Origin: Bacillus sp. Marseille-Q1617
GTDB taxonomy: Bacteria; Bacillota; Bacilli; Bacillales; Bacillaceae_B
NCBI RefSeq assembly: GCF_903645295.1
Contig: NZ_CAHJXM010000003.1
Span: 1 to 64,000, forward strand
Direction: 5' to 3'
Length of the DNA stretch: 64,000 nucleotides
Position numbers and translations under genes: made by a program. The notes under the pieces were generated by a model, which did not search any database, was not told the origin of the DNA, and saw only the letters and a program-made list of their open reading frames with translations. Shown piece after piece: positions 7,450 through 16,509 of the stretch. Position 1 is the first letter of the stretch; each line of letters begins with the position of its first letter.

Positions 7450-9242
7450 CGAAGTTCAGAACAAAGCTTCTTTTTGCATTGATTACGCTAATCATTTTCG
7501 TCTTGATCGGTCTTGGCCTCGTATTGGGTCAGATTTTCAAGAACTTTTATTTGGACACCTTCAATTCAAGGATTCAAAAGGAATCCAGATTATTGGCAAG
7601 CTCAATAGAAGAGAACGGCAGCTTACGTGACATCAACCCTTCCATGATTGAAGAACTCAGCGATATACTGGATGTCCGGATTACCATCCTCAATGATTCC
7701 GGCAAAGTCATTCATGATACAGAATCGGCTGATTCACTGCTTGATGTCCATCAGAAGCGGATGATCAATGAAATCGGTGAGAACTGGGATGTAAAAGATA
7801 AAAATAAAAAACTTGTGTTATCCGGAAAGGAATACCGGTATTATTGGTATCCTCTCAGAAAACAAGACGATACAATTAACGGGCTTCTGATTATGAGTGC
7901 TGAAGTAGATGCATTGGAAAAAGGAACAGGACAGATTTGGTTTGTCCTGACGGTTTCCCTTGGCCTTGCGCTGATCCTCATCATCATACTCGGTTCAAGG
8001 ATCACGGTGCGCTATACCAGACCCATCGAGTCTGCAACCAAAGTGGCAATTGAACTTGCTAAAGGGAATTTCAGGGCAAGGACCTATGAGGATCGATTGG
8101 ATGAAACGAGCATGCTGAGTACATCGATTAATATATTGGCGCGTAATTTACAGGAGATGGTGACTTCACAAGAGATGCAGCAGGACCGGCTGACTACTTT
8201 GATTGAAAATATGGGAAGTGCAATGCTGCTCATCGATCAGCGCGGCTTTGTCGTTTTGACGAACCGGACATTCAGGGAGTTTTTTAATCTGAAAGAAAGT
8301 CAGTTGAAGAAAGTGCGCTATCATGAAGTCATACACTACCAGCAGGTCAATAAGCTCGTTGAAGAAATCTTCATGACGGAAGACCGCGTGAGAAGGCAGA
8401 TTCTCCTTCCACATCGGATTGAAAGAAAGCATTATGAAGTGTATGGTGCGCCGATCATCGGTCAAAATGATGAATGGAAAGGGATTGTCGTGGTTTTCCA
8501 TGACATCACCGAGCTGAAGAACCTTGAGCAAATGAGAAAAGATTTCGTAGCCAACGTATCCCATGAGTTGAAGACGCCCATCACTTCAATAAAGGGATTT
8601 TCGGAGACGCTGCTTGATGGTGCGATGAAGGACGAGGAGACGTTAAAGTCATTCCTTGAAATCATCCTGACAGAAAGTGATCGCCTCCAATCCCTGATAC
8701 AAGATTTATTGGAACTATCGAAAATAGAAAAACATGGTTTTGAGCTTTCTTTGGAAAAACAAGAGGTTTCTGAGCTTGTTGGAGAGGTGCTCCCGATTCT
8801 GAAAGACAGGGCTGAGAAGAAGGGTATAACCATCCACACCCGGTTTGAATCTAATGGAGAAGCGGAGATTGATACCTATAGGCTGAAGCAGGTATTCATC
8901 AATCTGATTTCCAATGCCATTGTTTACACACCGAAGGGCGGGGATGTCACCATTGCCATTACGGAAGATAAAGAAAAGGTGCATGTCAGCATCAAGGACA
9001 ATGGAATCGGGATCAGCGAAGAAGAACTGCCAAGGATCTTTGAACGTTTCTACCGGGTAGACAAAGCAAGAAGCCGCAACTCAGGAGGGACCGGACTGGG
9101 CCTTGCCATTGTTAAACATATAATTGAAGCTCATGAAGGAAAGATTGAAGTGGAGAGTGAAGTGAACAAGGGTACAACATTCACAGTCTGCCTTCATAAA
9201 AAATTTCCTGAACACTCCTTTGGTGAAAATAGTAGAAAATAA
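7446..9242 (+). CDS. phoR: PhoR sensor histidine kinase
   Basis: A membrane histidine kinase (598 residues), partner of PhoP. There is an N-terminal membrane segment (about 8-30), an extracytoplasmic sensor domain (about 31-160), a second membrane segment (about 163-183, LTVSLGLALILIIIL), HAMP, a PAS domain (about 240-355), and a kinase core. His373 lies in NVSHELKTPITS; the N-box is QVFINLISNAIVYTP; the G boxes are DNGIGI and GGTGLGLAIV. Translation is coupled to phoP by an ATGA overlap. The architecture matches B. subtilis PhoR. Confidence 0.97.
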   Translation: MTKFRTKLLFALITLIIFVLIGLGLVLGQIFKNFYLDTFNSRIQKESRLLASSIEENGSLRDINPSMIEELSDILDVRITILNDSGKVIHDTESADSLLDVHQKRMINEIGENWDVKDKNKKLVLSGKEYRYYWYPLRKQDDTINGLLIMSAEVDALEKGTGQIWFVLTVSLGLALILIIILGSRITVRYTRPIESATKVAIELAKGNFRARTYEDRLDETSMLSTSINILARNLQEMVTSQEMQQDRLTTLIENMGSAMLLIDQRGFVVLTNRTFREFFNLKESQLKKVRYHEVIHYQQVNKLVEEIFMTEDRVRRQILLPHRIERKHYEVYGAPIIGQNDEWKGIVVVFHDITELKNLEQMRKDFVANVSHELKTPITSIKGFSETLLDGAMKDEETLKSFLEIILTESDRLQSLIQDLLELSKIEKHGFELSLEKQEVSELVGEVLPILKDRAEKKGITIHTRFESNGEAEIDTYRLKQVFINLISNAIVYTPKGGDVTIAITEDKEKVHVSIKDNGIGISEEELPRIFERFYRVDKARSRNSGGTGLGLAIVKHIIEAHEGKIEVESEVNKGTTFTVCLHKKFPEHSFGENSRK

Positions 9243-9261
9243 TCCAGTCTCATCCTCATTT

Positions 9262-9318
9262 TTTACAATCTATTTACAAAAGGTTAAACCGGGCTTAATA
9301 ATGTGTTGCTACTATAAT
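9262..9318 (+). promoter_or_regulatory. Four-repeat PhoP box and -10 element
   Basis: Four TT-rich hexamers at exact 11-bp intervals: TTTACA 9262, TTTACA 9273, TTAAAC 9284 and TTAATA 9295. TATAAT follows at 9313-9318. With a start point near 9325 the repeats cover about -63 to -25, the place where PhoP-activated promoters in B. subtilis carry their TT(A/T/C)ACA repeats. There is no consensus -35, as expected for an activated promoter. Binding is inferred. Confidence 0.72.
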
Positions 9319-9319
9319 A

Positions 9320-9384
9320 GATGAAACCCCTTCATCCAAGGAGTTAAGAAAAGGCGAGAACCAACCCCGTTCTCGTCTTTTCGC
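9320..9384 (+). ncRNA. Candidate short PhoP-controlled RNA or attenuated leader
   Basis: Downstream of the Pho-box promoter, the would-be transcript starts near 9325, at a small hairpin GATGAA-ACCCC-TTCATC (9320-9336). It carries AAGGAG (9338-9343) with no usable start codon and ends at a strong hairpin AAAAGGCGAGAAC / GTTCTCGTCTTTT (9349-9381). The predicted RNA is about 60 nt. It could be a small RNA, or simply the phoPR terminator placed behind an extra promoter. Confidence 0.4.
9349..9382 (+). terminator. Terminator downstream of phoR and the Pho-box promoter
   Basis: 13-bp stem with one G-T mismatch pair, loop CAACCCC, with A-tract and T-tract arms. The next promoter lies about 50 bp further on. 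Confidence 0.75.
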
Positions 9385-9429
9385 ATTGGTTCCACTTTCT
9401 CTCCGCCAACCCTCTTTCTGTCATAAATT

Positions 9430-9457
9430 TGAAACCTTTCTGTATTCCAATCGTATA
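9430..9457 (+). promoter_or_regulatory. Sigma-W-type promoter of hflK-hflC
   Basis: TGAAAC at 9430-9435, 16 bp, CGTATA at 9452-9457: an exact match to the ECF sigma-W consensus TGAAAC-N16-CGTA. The start point would be near 9464, giving a leader of about 55 nt. In B. subtilis sigma-W also drives the SPFH proteins FloA (yqfA) and FloT (yuaG). Confidence 0.82.
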
Positions 9458-9518
9458 TATTGTTAATCGACCAATAGTATAGAGATAGGTTGTTTTTAAA
9501 AGAAAGGGGAGGGAGTTT

Positions 9519-10472
9519 ATGAGTCTGAAACGCATTTATATGATTACCGGAATGGTCATTGCCGCTCTCATATTAATTCTTGTATTAATCACATCCTGGT
9601 ACACCGTTGATGAATCTGAGCAAGCGCTCGTGTTGACATTCGGTGAAGCGGGCGAACCGGTAGTGGAGCCCGGTCTGCATTTTAAAATGCCCTGGCCGAT
9701 GCAGTCTGTAGAGGTGCTATCTAAAGAAACATTCAGTCTTCAGTTCGGCTATGAAGAAAAGGATGGGGAAATCAAGGAATTTCCGAAAGAAACGAAAATG
9801 ATTACGGGTGATGAATATATCGTCCTTGCCGATCTTGTCGTCCAATGGAAGATCACGGATCCCGAAAGTTACCTGTACAACTCGGATGATCCCAAGGAAA
9901 TCTTGTATGATGCAACTTCGGCTTCTTTAAGAAGTATTATCGGAAGTTCTCTGATTGATGATGCTTTGACTTCCGGTAAAGCAGAAATCGAAGCCAATGT
10001 AAGGGATTTATTAACGGACTTAATCGATAAGTATGATATCGGCATCTCCATACTGGCAGTCAAACTGCAGGATGTGGAGCTGCCGAATGAAGAGGTGCGA
10101 AGCGCTTTTACCGCTGTTACCGATGCACGGGAAACGATGAATACGAAGATCAATGAAGCCAAAAAGTACCGTAATCAGCGTACAAATGAAGCACAGGGTG
10201 AAAAAGACGCCATTATATCAAGAGCGAAAGGTGACAAAATTGCCCGCGTAGAGCAAGCACGCGGTGATGTGGCGGTCTTTGATAAGCTATATACGGAGTA
10301 CAAAAGCAATCCTGAAATCACCCGGAAACGTTTGGTCCTCGAAACGCTTGAAAACGTCCTGCCTGATGCTGAAATTTATATCATGAAGGATAATGGGGAC
10401 ACACTTAAATATTTCCCTATCAGACAGCTTGAAAATCAAACGCCGGTGAAACAGGAAGGGAGTGAGGAATAA
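9519..10472 (+). CDS. hflK: HflK-like SPFH/band 7 membrane protein
   Basis: A 317-residue SPFH (band 7) protein of the HflK group. There is one membrane segment at about residues 7-27, then an SPFH domain (about 28-200; VDESEQALVLTFGEAGEPVVEPGLHFKMPWP) and an alanine/glutamate-rich coiled coil (about 205-260; RNQRTNEAQGEKDAIISRAKG). HflKC complexes form cage-like assemblies around FtsH protease in E. coli and modulate it. Its stop overlaps the hflC ATG by one base. The start is at ATG 9519 behind AAGGGGAGGGAG. The pair is not in this position in B. subtilis, so it is an addition between phoR and polA. Confidence 0.88.
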   Translation: MSLKRIYMITGMVIAALILILVLITSWYTVDESEQALVLTFGEAGEPVVEPGLHFKMPWPMQSVEVLSKETFSLQFGYEEKDGEIKEFPKETKMITGDEYIVLADLVVQWKITDPESYLYNSDDPKEILYDATSASLRSIIGSSLIDDALTSGKAEIEANVRDLLTDLIDKYDIGISILAVKLQDVELPNEEVRSAFTAVTDARETMNTKINEAKKYRNQRTNEAQGEKDAIISRAKGDKIARVEQARGDVAVFDKLYTEYKSNPEITRKRLVLETLENVLPDAEIYIMKDNGDTLKYFPIRQLENQTPVKQEGSEE

Positions 10473-11407
10473 TGTCTGATCAAAATGTCTTTGATATTCA
10501 TTCAAAAAAGAAAGATCCGGTTGAATGGAAAAGATATAAGAAGCTGGGCATCTTCCTGGTCATCCTTCTCGCGGCTCTTCTTCTTCTTTTCACCAGTCTG
10601 TACATTGTGAAAGAAAGTGAATATAAGGTCGTAAGGCAATTTGGTGAGGTTGTGAGAATCGACAAAGAACCAGGTTTGAAGGTGAAAATCCCGTTCATTC
10701 AATCTGTCACCACGCTGCCAAAACATCAAATGACCTACGATGTAACCGAAGCGGAAATCAATACGAAGGACAAAAAGCGGATCTTGATTGATAATTTTGC
10801 TGTATGGCGCATAGAAGATCCTTTGAAAATGATCAAGAATGCAAGAACGGTGGTCAATGCTGAAACAAAGATGGAAGAGTTTATATATTCGGTTGTCCGC
10901 TCAGAGCTTGGCCGCTTGAAATATGATGAGATCATCGATGATGAAAAGTCCTCGCGGGGAAGCCTGAATGATCAAATCACGAAGCAAGTGAATGAACTGC
11001 TCTCAAAGGATGGATATGGAATCGTTGTAAAAGATGTCCGGATGAAGAGGACCGATCTGCCGGAAGCCAATGAAAACTCTGTTTATACCCGTATGATCTC
11101 AGAGCGTGAATCAAAATCCCAGGAATATCTATCGATGGGAGACGCAGAGAAACAGAGAATAACAGCCGATACCGACAGGGAAGTGAAAGAGCTCCTTGCC
11201 AAAGCTGGTGCCGATGCAAATGTCATCCGGGCCGAGGGAGAATCTGAAGCAGCCAAGATCTACAACAATTCCTTCTCGAAAGACCCGGGTTTCTATGACT
11301 TATTTAAAACGTTAGAAACCTATAAGAAGACGGTAGATGATAAGACCGTGATCATTTTACCATCAGATTCACCGTATGCCAGATTGCTGATGGGCTATAC
11401 GGAATGA
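10472..11407 (+). CDS. hflC: HflC-like SPFH/band 7 membrane protein
   Basis: A 311-residue partner of the preceding gene. There is a membrane segment at about residues 24-44 (GIFLVILLAALLLLFTSLYIV) after a short basic cytoplasmic tail, and a band 7 domain (ESEYKVVRQFGEVVRIDKEPGLKVKIPFI). The typical HflC segment RTVVNAETKMEEFIYSVVRSELG is present, as is the conserved MISERESKSQEYLSMGDAEKQRI coiled coil. The two proteins are translationally coupled and probably form a hetero-oligomer. The TGA at 11405 is followed by a strong terminator, so sigma-W control would cover both genes and nothing else. Confidence 0.88.
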   Translation: MSDQNVFDIHSKKKDPVEWKRYKKLGIFLVILLAALLLLFTSLYIVKESEYKVVRQFGEVVRIDKEPGLKVKIPFIQSVTTLPKHQMTYDVTEAEINTKDKKRILIDNFAVWRIEDPLKMIKNARTVVNAETKMEEFIYSVVRSELGRLKYDEIIDDEKSSRGSLNDQITKQVNELLSKDGYGIVVKDVRMKRTDLPEANENSVYTRMISERESKSQEYLSMGDAEKQRITADTDREVKELLAKAGADANVIRAEGESEAAKIYNNSFSKDPGFYDLFKTLETYKKTVDDKTVIILPSDSPYARLLMGYTE

Positions 11408-11413
11408 CAAGTG

Positions 11414-11459
11414 AGCCCTTCCGGCAAGGAGAACCCTCCCCGGAAGGGCTTAATTTTTT
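11414..11459 (+). terminator. hflC terminator
   Basis: AGCCCTTCCGG / CCGGAAGGGCT stem followed by TAATTTTTTC. Confidence 0.9.
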
Positions 11460-11598
11460 CTCTCGTTTCCCTCTTTTTCCTTTCTTCCTTCGACATGATA
11501 GAATAAAAGAGGATGACATAGAAAATATTCGGCCAATCTCAGGCCGGCATAAATAAAACGTTAATGTTTACTCAACCCTTTTTACAGGAGGTTCATTT

Positions 11599-14229
11599 AT
11601 GACGAAGAAGTTAGTTTTGATTGACGGAAACAGCATTGCTTACCGGGCATTTTTTGCCCTGCCATTACTGAATAATGATAAAGGTGTACATACAAATGCA
11701 GTGTACGGGTTCACAACGATGCTGCAAAAGGTCCTGGAAGATGAAAAGCCCACCCACATTATGGTTGCCTTCGATGCAGGGAAAACCACTTTCAGACATA
11801 AGACATTCAAAGAATATAAGGGAGGAAGACAGAAAACTCCCCCTGAGCTGTCAGAGCAATTCCCATATATCAGGGAACTCCTTGATGCTTACGGCATCAA
11901 ACGCTACGAAAAGGAAAATTATGAGGCTGATGACATCATCGGGACGCTTTCCCTTCAAGCTGAATCAGACGGCTATGAAGTAAAGATCTTCTCAGGTGAT
12001 AAAGACCTCACGCAGCTCAGTACGAATAAGACGACGGTATGCATCACGAGAAAAGGAATCACCGACCTTGAAATCTATACTCCTGACCATATCAAGGAAA
12101 AGTGGGAGATTTCACCGGATCAGATCATTGATATGAAAGGATTGATGGGGGACAGCTCCGATAATATTCCCGGCGTTCCCGGCGTCGGTGAAAAAACAGC
12201 GATCAAACTCCTGAAGGAATTCGGTTCGGTTGAAAACCTGCTTGAATCCATCGACAAGGTAAGCGGGAAAAAGTTGAAAGAAAAGCTCGAGGAAAATAAA
12301 GAATCAGCCGTCATGAGCAAGGAACTGGCCACCATTCTCAGGGAAGCACCTATTGAAATCAAAGTGGACGAGCTCGACTATGCCGGCATGGATACAGCCA
12401 AGCTGAAAGAAGTGTTCAAAGACTTAGGGTTCAATTCACTGCTTGAAAAAATGGGGGATTCACCTCAGGAAGAAGCAAAGGATCTGGATGCGATTTCCTA
12501 TGAAACACTTCAGAAAGTGGAAGAAAAACACCTGGCAAAAGAAAGTTCATTATATATCGAGATGCTCGAGGACAATTACCATCTCGGTACCATCATTGGA
12601 ATGAGTCTTCATAACGATAAAGGTACTTTCTACTTTTCACTGGATACAGCACTTGATTCGGAAGACTTTAAAAAATGGGCGGAAAGCGATGAGAATATCA
12701 AATATGTGTACGATTCGAAACAGACTGTCGTTTCTTTAAAAAGATTCGGGATTGACGTGAAAGGAATCGAATTCGATTTATTATTGACCTCCTATATCCT
12801 GAATCCATCCTCTTCAGGCGACGATTTTGCAGCAATCGCGAAAGCACACGGACTTCCAGCAGTGGATACTGATGAAGCAGTATACGGTAAAGGGGCTAAA
12901 CAAAAAGTGCCTTCAGAAGATATCCTTTCCGAGCACCTGGCAAGAAAAGCGGCTGCCCTTTACGAACTGAAATCCGTATGTACAAATGAGCTCGAGGAAA
13001 ATGGACAATTCGAACTGATTACGGAACTTGAGCTTCCTTTGGCTCTGATCCTTGCTGAAATGGAGCATACAGGAGTAAAAGTGGACAAACAGCGCTTAAC
13101 CGATATGAAAGAAGAACTTGGAAACCGGATTGAAGAGCTGGAGAAGAAGATTCATGAGTTGGCCGGTGAAAGTTTTAATATCAACTCACCGAAGCAACTT
13201 GGCGTCATCCTCTTTGAGAATCTGGGACTGCCAGTAGTCAAGAAAACGAAGACAGGATATTCAACATCCGCGGATGTACTTGAAAAGCTCCAATCAAAGC
13301 ATGAAATCATTGACTATATTCTTCACTACCGTCAATTAGGAAAGCTTCAATCCACATACCTTGAAGGGCTCTTGAAGGTAGTGCATGAAGACTCAAGCAA
13401 GATTCATACACGTTTCAATCAGGCATTGACACAAACAGGGAGACTAAGTTCGATCGATCCGAACCTTCAAAATATCCCGATCAGGCTTGAGGAAGGAAGG
13501 AAGATCCGTCAGGCCTTCATCCCATCCGAAAAAGGCTGGGTGATGTTCGCGGCAGACTATTCTCAAATCGAGCTCAGGGTGCTTGCTCATATCGCAGGAG
13601 ATGAGAAACTCGTCGAAGCGTTCCGGAATGACATGGATATCCATACGAAAACAGCGATGGATGTGTTCAGTGTTTCAAAGGATGAAGTGACATCCAATAT
13701 GAGGCGTCATGCGAAAGCGGTCAATTTCGGCATTGTATATGGTATCAGTGACTACGGACTTTCACAGAGTCTTGACATCACACGTAAGGAAGCCGGAGAA
13801 TTCATCAAGAAATATTTAGAAAGTTTCCCTGGAGTAAAAGAGTATATGGATGATATTGTTCAGGAGGCAAAGCAGAAGGGGTATGTTACGACTCTGCTGA
13901 ACCGCCGCCGCTATCTGCCTGAAATCACGAGCAGAAACTTTAATCTGCGAAGTTTTGCAGAGCGGACAGCCATGAATACACCGATTCAGGGCAGCGCAGC
14001 TGACATCATCAAAAAGGCGATGATTGATATGGCAGCCCGTCTGAAGGAAGAAAACCTTCAATCACGTCTTTTATTGCAAGTGCATGATGAACTGATTTTT
14101 GAAGCTCCGGAAGATGAAATTGCAACATTGAAAAAAATTGTACCGGAAGTGATGGAAAATGCGATGGAACTCGAGGTCCCTCTCAAAGTCGATTATTCGT
14201 ATGGCCCTACCTGGTACGATGCCAAATAA
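11599..14229 (+). CDS. polA: DNA polymerase I
   Basis: DNA polymerase I (876 residues) for gap filling and Okazaki-fragment maturation. The N-terminal 5'-3' exonuclease covers about 1-290 (YEADDIIGTL, SGDKDLTQL, GVPGVGEKTA helix-hairpin-helix). The middle 3'-5' exonuclease-like domain covers about 300-465. The polymerase domain covers about 470-876, with motif A MFAADYSQIELRVLAH, motif B RRHAKAVNFGIVYGI and motif C LQVHDELIFE. The Asp-x-Glu exonuclease motif expected near residue 320 is absent (YIEMLEDNYH), so proofreading is probably lost, as known for Bacillus Pol I. mutM follows 23 bases downstream. Confidence 0.97.
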   Translation: MTKKLVLIDGNSIAYRAFFALPLLNNDKGVHTNAVYGFTTMLQKVLEDEKPTHIMVAFDAGKTTFRHKTFKEYKGGRQKTPPELSEQFPYIRELLDAYGIKRYEKENYEADDIIGTLSLQAESDGYEVKIFSGDKDLTQLSTNKTTVCITRKGITDLEIYTPDHIKEKWEISPDQIIDMKGLMGDSSDNIPGVPGVGEKTAIKLLKEFGSVENLLESIDKVSGKKLKEKLEENKESAVMSKELATILREAPIEIKVDELDYAGMDTAKLKEVFKDLGFNSLLEKMGDSPQEEAKDLDAISYETLQKVEEKHLAKESSLYIEMLEDNYHLGTIIGMSLHNDKGTFYFSLDTALDSEDFKKWAESDENIKYVYDSKQTVVSLKRFGIDVKGIEFDLLLTSYILNPSSSGDDFAAIAKAHGLPAVDTDEAVYGKGAKQKVPSEDILSEHLARKAAALYELKSVCTNELEENGQFELITELELPLALILAEMEHTGVKVDKQRLTDMKEELGNRIEELEKKIHELAGESFNINSPKQLGVILFENLGLPVVKKTKTGYSTSADVLEKLQSKHEIIDYILHYRQLGKLQSTYLEGLLKVVHEDSSKIHTRFNQALTQTGRLSSIDPNLQNIPIRLEEGRKIRQAFIPSEKGWVMFAADYSQIELRVLAHIAGDEKLVEAFRNDMDIHTKTAMDVFSVSKDEVTSNMRRHAKAVNFGIVYGISDYGLSQSLDITRKEAGEFIKKYLESFPGVKEYMDDIVQEAKQKGYVTTLLNRRRYLPEITSRNFNLRSFAERTAMNTPIQGSAADIIKKAMIDMAARLKEENLQSRLLLQVHDELIFEAPEDEIATLKKIVPEVMENAMELEVPLKVDYSYGPTWYDAK

Positions 14230-14252
14230 CCAAGTCTTAGGAGGTGCCCGAT

Positions 14253-15083
14253 ATGCCTGAGCTTCCTGAAGTTGAAACCGTCAGAAAAACATTGGAGATG
14301 CTTGTCAACGGAAAAAAGATAAAGGAAGTGTCTGTTTTCTGGCCAAAAATGATCAAACATCCAGAAGCTTCCGAAGAATTCATACATGCTCTCACGGGAC
14401 AAGAAATACTTGAAATGAGGAGAAGAGGGAAATTTTTGATTTTCGATATGAACGAAGTGGCACTCGTATCCCACCTGAGAATGGAAGGCAAATATGGCCT
14501 GTATGATGAGCGTGATCCAATAGAAAAACATACCCATGTCATTTTTCATTTTACCGATGGCACAGAGCTCAGATACCGGGATGTCCGTAAATTCGGAACG
14601 ATGCATCTTTTTAAAAAAGGAGAAGAACTCCTGCACCGGCCCCTGCTCCAATTGGGGGCTGAACCTTTTGATAAGGAATTTACCGCTCAATACCTCCAGC
14701 AGAAACTAAAGAAAACGGAGCGGATTGTAAAAGCTGCCCTGCTGGACCAGTCGGTATTGGTGGGCCTAGGGAATATTTACGTGGATGAGGCATTGTTCCG
14801 TGCGGGGATTCATCCCGATCGAAAAGCAAAATCGCTTAAGAAAAAAGAAGTGACTGAGTTACACCGCTGCATCATAGAGACGCTCAAGGAAGCTGTCGAG
14901 ATGGGCGGCAGCACGATCAGGTCGTATGTGAATTCACAGGGACAAATGGGGATGTTTCAGCAAAACTTGTTTGTATACAGCCGAAAAGACGAGGAATGCA
15001 GAGTTTGCGGCACTCCCATTGAAAAGAAAGTGTCAGCGGGCAGAGGGACACACTATTGTCCCCGCTGCCAGCAAGCTAAATAA
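14253..15083 (+). CDS. mutM: Formamidopyrimidine-DNA glycosylase
   Basis: MutM/Fpg (276 residues) removes 8-oxoguanine and formamidopyrimidines by base excision. After Met removal the catalytic proline begins PELPEVETV. The helix-two-turn-helix region includes GLGNIYVDEALF, and the C-terminal zinc finger is CRVCGTPIEK...HYCPRCQ. A GTG at 14244 lies in frame but within the ribosome binding site TAGGAGGTG; ATG 14253 is the true start because the Pro must be residue 2. It probably shares a transcript with polA. Confidence 0.96.
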   Translation: MPELPEVETVRKTLEMLVNGKKIKEVSVFWPKMIKHPEASEEFIHALTGQEILEMRRRGKFLIFDMNEVALVSHLRMEGKYGLYDERDPIEKHTHVIFHFTDGTELRYRDVRKFGTMHLFKKGEELLHRPLLQLGAEPFDKEFTAQYLQQKLKKTERIVKAALLDQSVLVGLGNIYVDEALFRAGIHPDRKAKSLKKKEVTELHRCIIETLKEAVEMGGSTIRSYVNSQGQMGMFQQNLFVYSRKDEECRVCGTPIEKKVSAGRGTHYCPRCQQAK

Positions 15084-15154
15084 GCCTAAAGACATTTAAC
15101 ATCTGATAAGCCCTTGCCATATAGTATTGTAATGATTTTTGGGAGGGCTTTTAG

Positions 15155-15793
15155 ATGACTGAAACATTCTCCTTGTTACTGCTTGCATTTGCTGTAAGTC
15201 TTGATAGCTTTAGCACCGGTTTAACGTACGGATTACGAAAAGTGAAAATTCCTTTAAAATCAATCAGTATCATCTCCATCTGTTCGGCAAGTTCCCTTCT
15301 GGCGGCCATGATGGTGGGCAGGGCCATTCAATCATTCATTACCCCGGTTTGGGCCGGCAGAATAGGCGGGCTCATCCTTGTCGCGATTGGAGTAGCTGTC
15401 CTGTATCAGTTTTTCAGACCGCAAAAAGATTTTGAACATCACCCTTCGGAAGAGAAAACACTGATCAATTTTGAAATCAAGTCCATCGGATTGGTCATTC
15501 AAATTCTGAGAAGGCCATTGACAGCGGACTTTGACCGTTCAGGGACGATTACCGGAATCGAAGCATTCATGCTCGGGATCGCACTCTCACTGGATGCATT
15601 CGGAGCTGGAATCGGAGCGGCTCTATTGGATTTCTCCCCTCTTGTATTAGCCGTGGCGATTCTTTGCATGAGCTTTATTTTCTTATCTTCAGGCTTGAGA
15701 ATGGGGCAGTTCTTTTCCCATATAAAGTGGGTCCAACGGGTCTCTTTCCTGCCGGGTGTTTTATTGATACTTATAGGGATTTTACGTTTTTAA
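15155..15793 (+). CDS. ytaF: Sporulation membrane protein YtaF
   Basis: A 212-residue polytopic protein related to the MntP putative manganese efflux pump family. It has six hydrophobic segments; the two symmetrical halves carry SLDSFSTGLTYGL and SLDAFGAGIGAAL, Asp-containing repeats typical of the family. B. subtilis ytaF is expressed during sporulation. ATG 15155 has GGGAGGG 10 bases upstream. It lies between mutM and coaE, as in B. subtilis. The transported ion is not shown by sequence. Confidence 0.88.
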   Translation: MTETFSLLLLAFAVSLDSFSTGLTYGLRKVKIPLKSISIISICSASSLLAAMMVGRAIQSFITPVWAGRIGGLILVAIGVAVLYQFFRPQKDFEHHPSEEKTLINFEIKSIGLVIQILRRPLTADFDRSGTITGIEAFMLGIALSLDAFGAGIGAALLDFSPLVLAVAILCMSFIFLSSGLRMGQFFSHIKWVQRVSFLPGVLLILIGILRF

Positions 15794-15815
15794 GAGAATA
15801 GGAAGTGTAGCAATC

Positions 15816-16421
15816 ATGGCAATCATTATAGGTTTAACAGGCGGGATCGCGAGCGGCAAGAGTACCGTATCAAGTATGCTCAAAGAAAACGGGTACACAG
15901 TGATCGATGCCGACCTTGCCGCCCGCAAGGTGGTCGAGGTCGGGCAGCCGGCGTACCTCGCGATCATCGAAGAATTCGGGAAAAGCATTCTTCACAAAGA
16001 AGACGAAACAATCGACCGTGCAACACTTGGCGATATCGTCTTTCATAATGAAGAAATGAGAAGAAAACTGAATGGAATCGTCCATCCAGCAGTACGCGGC
16101 ATGATGCTCTCAGAAAAGGATCAGGCCATCGAGTCAGGAAAACATACCATCATCATGGATATTCCACTTCTATATGAAAGTGACCTGACATGGATGGTGG
16201 ATCGAACGATCGTCGTATATGTAAATGAAGAAACCCAATTATCGAGGCTGATGAAACGAAACCAATTCACCGAACAAGAAGCATCATCCCGAATCGCTTC
16301 CCAATTCCCGCTCAAAGACAAAGTAGGTCTCGCCGACGCCGTCATAGACAACAACGGAACAATAGAAGAAACCGAAAGGCAGCTCGAGAAGGTTATAAAT
16401 GATTGGGATTTGAGACCATAA
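15816..16421 (+). CDS. coaE: Dephospho-CoA kinase
   Basis: CoaE (201 residues) catalyses the last step of coenzyme A synthesis. The P-loop GLTGGIASGKST is at residues 6-17, the substrate segment DADLAARKVVE follows, and the lid and adenine regions include DIPLLYES and RNQFTEQEASSRIASQFPL. Start ATG 15816 lies 22 bases after ytaF. The gene order polA-mutM-ytaF-coaE is that of B. subtilis. Confidence 0.95.
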   Translation: MAIIIGLTGGIASGKSTVSSMLKENGYTVIDADLAARKVVEVGQPAYLAIIEEFGKSILHKEDETIDRATLGDIVFHNEEMRRKLNGIVHPAVRGMMLSEKDQAIESGKHTIIMDIPLLYESDLTWMVDRTIVVYVNEETQLSRLMKRNQFTEQEASSRIASQFPLKDKVGLADAVIDNNGTIEETERQLEKVINDWDLRP

Positions 16422-16433
16422 TACTTAACGTTA

Positions 16434-16466
16434 AACCGATGGGTTAATCCTGTCGGTTTTTGTTTT
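16434..16466 (+). terminator. Weak coaE terminator
   Basis: AAACCGA / TCGGTTT stem with a large loop, followed by TTGTTTTG. The short stem makes this a moderate call. Confidence 0.5.
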
Positions 16467-16509
16467 GTATTTTGTTTTTCAAATAAAGTTTCTTATCATT
16501 GTAACTAGT

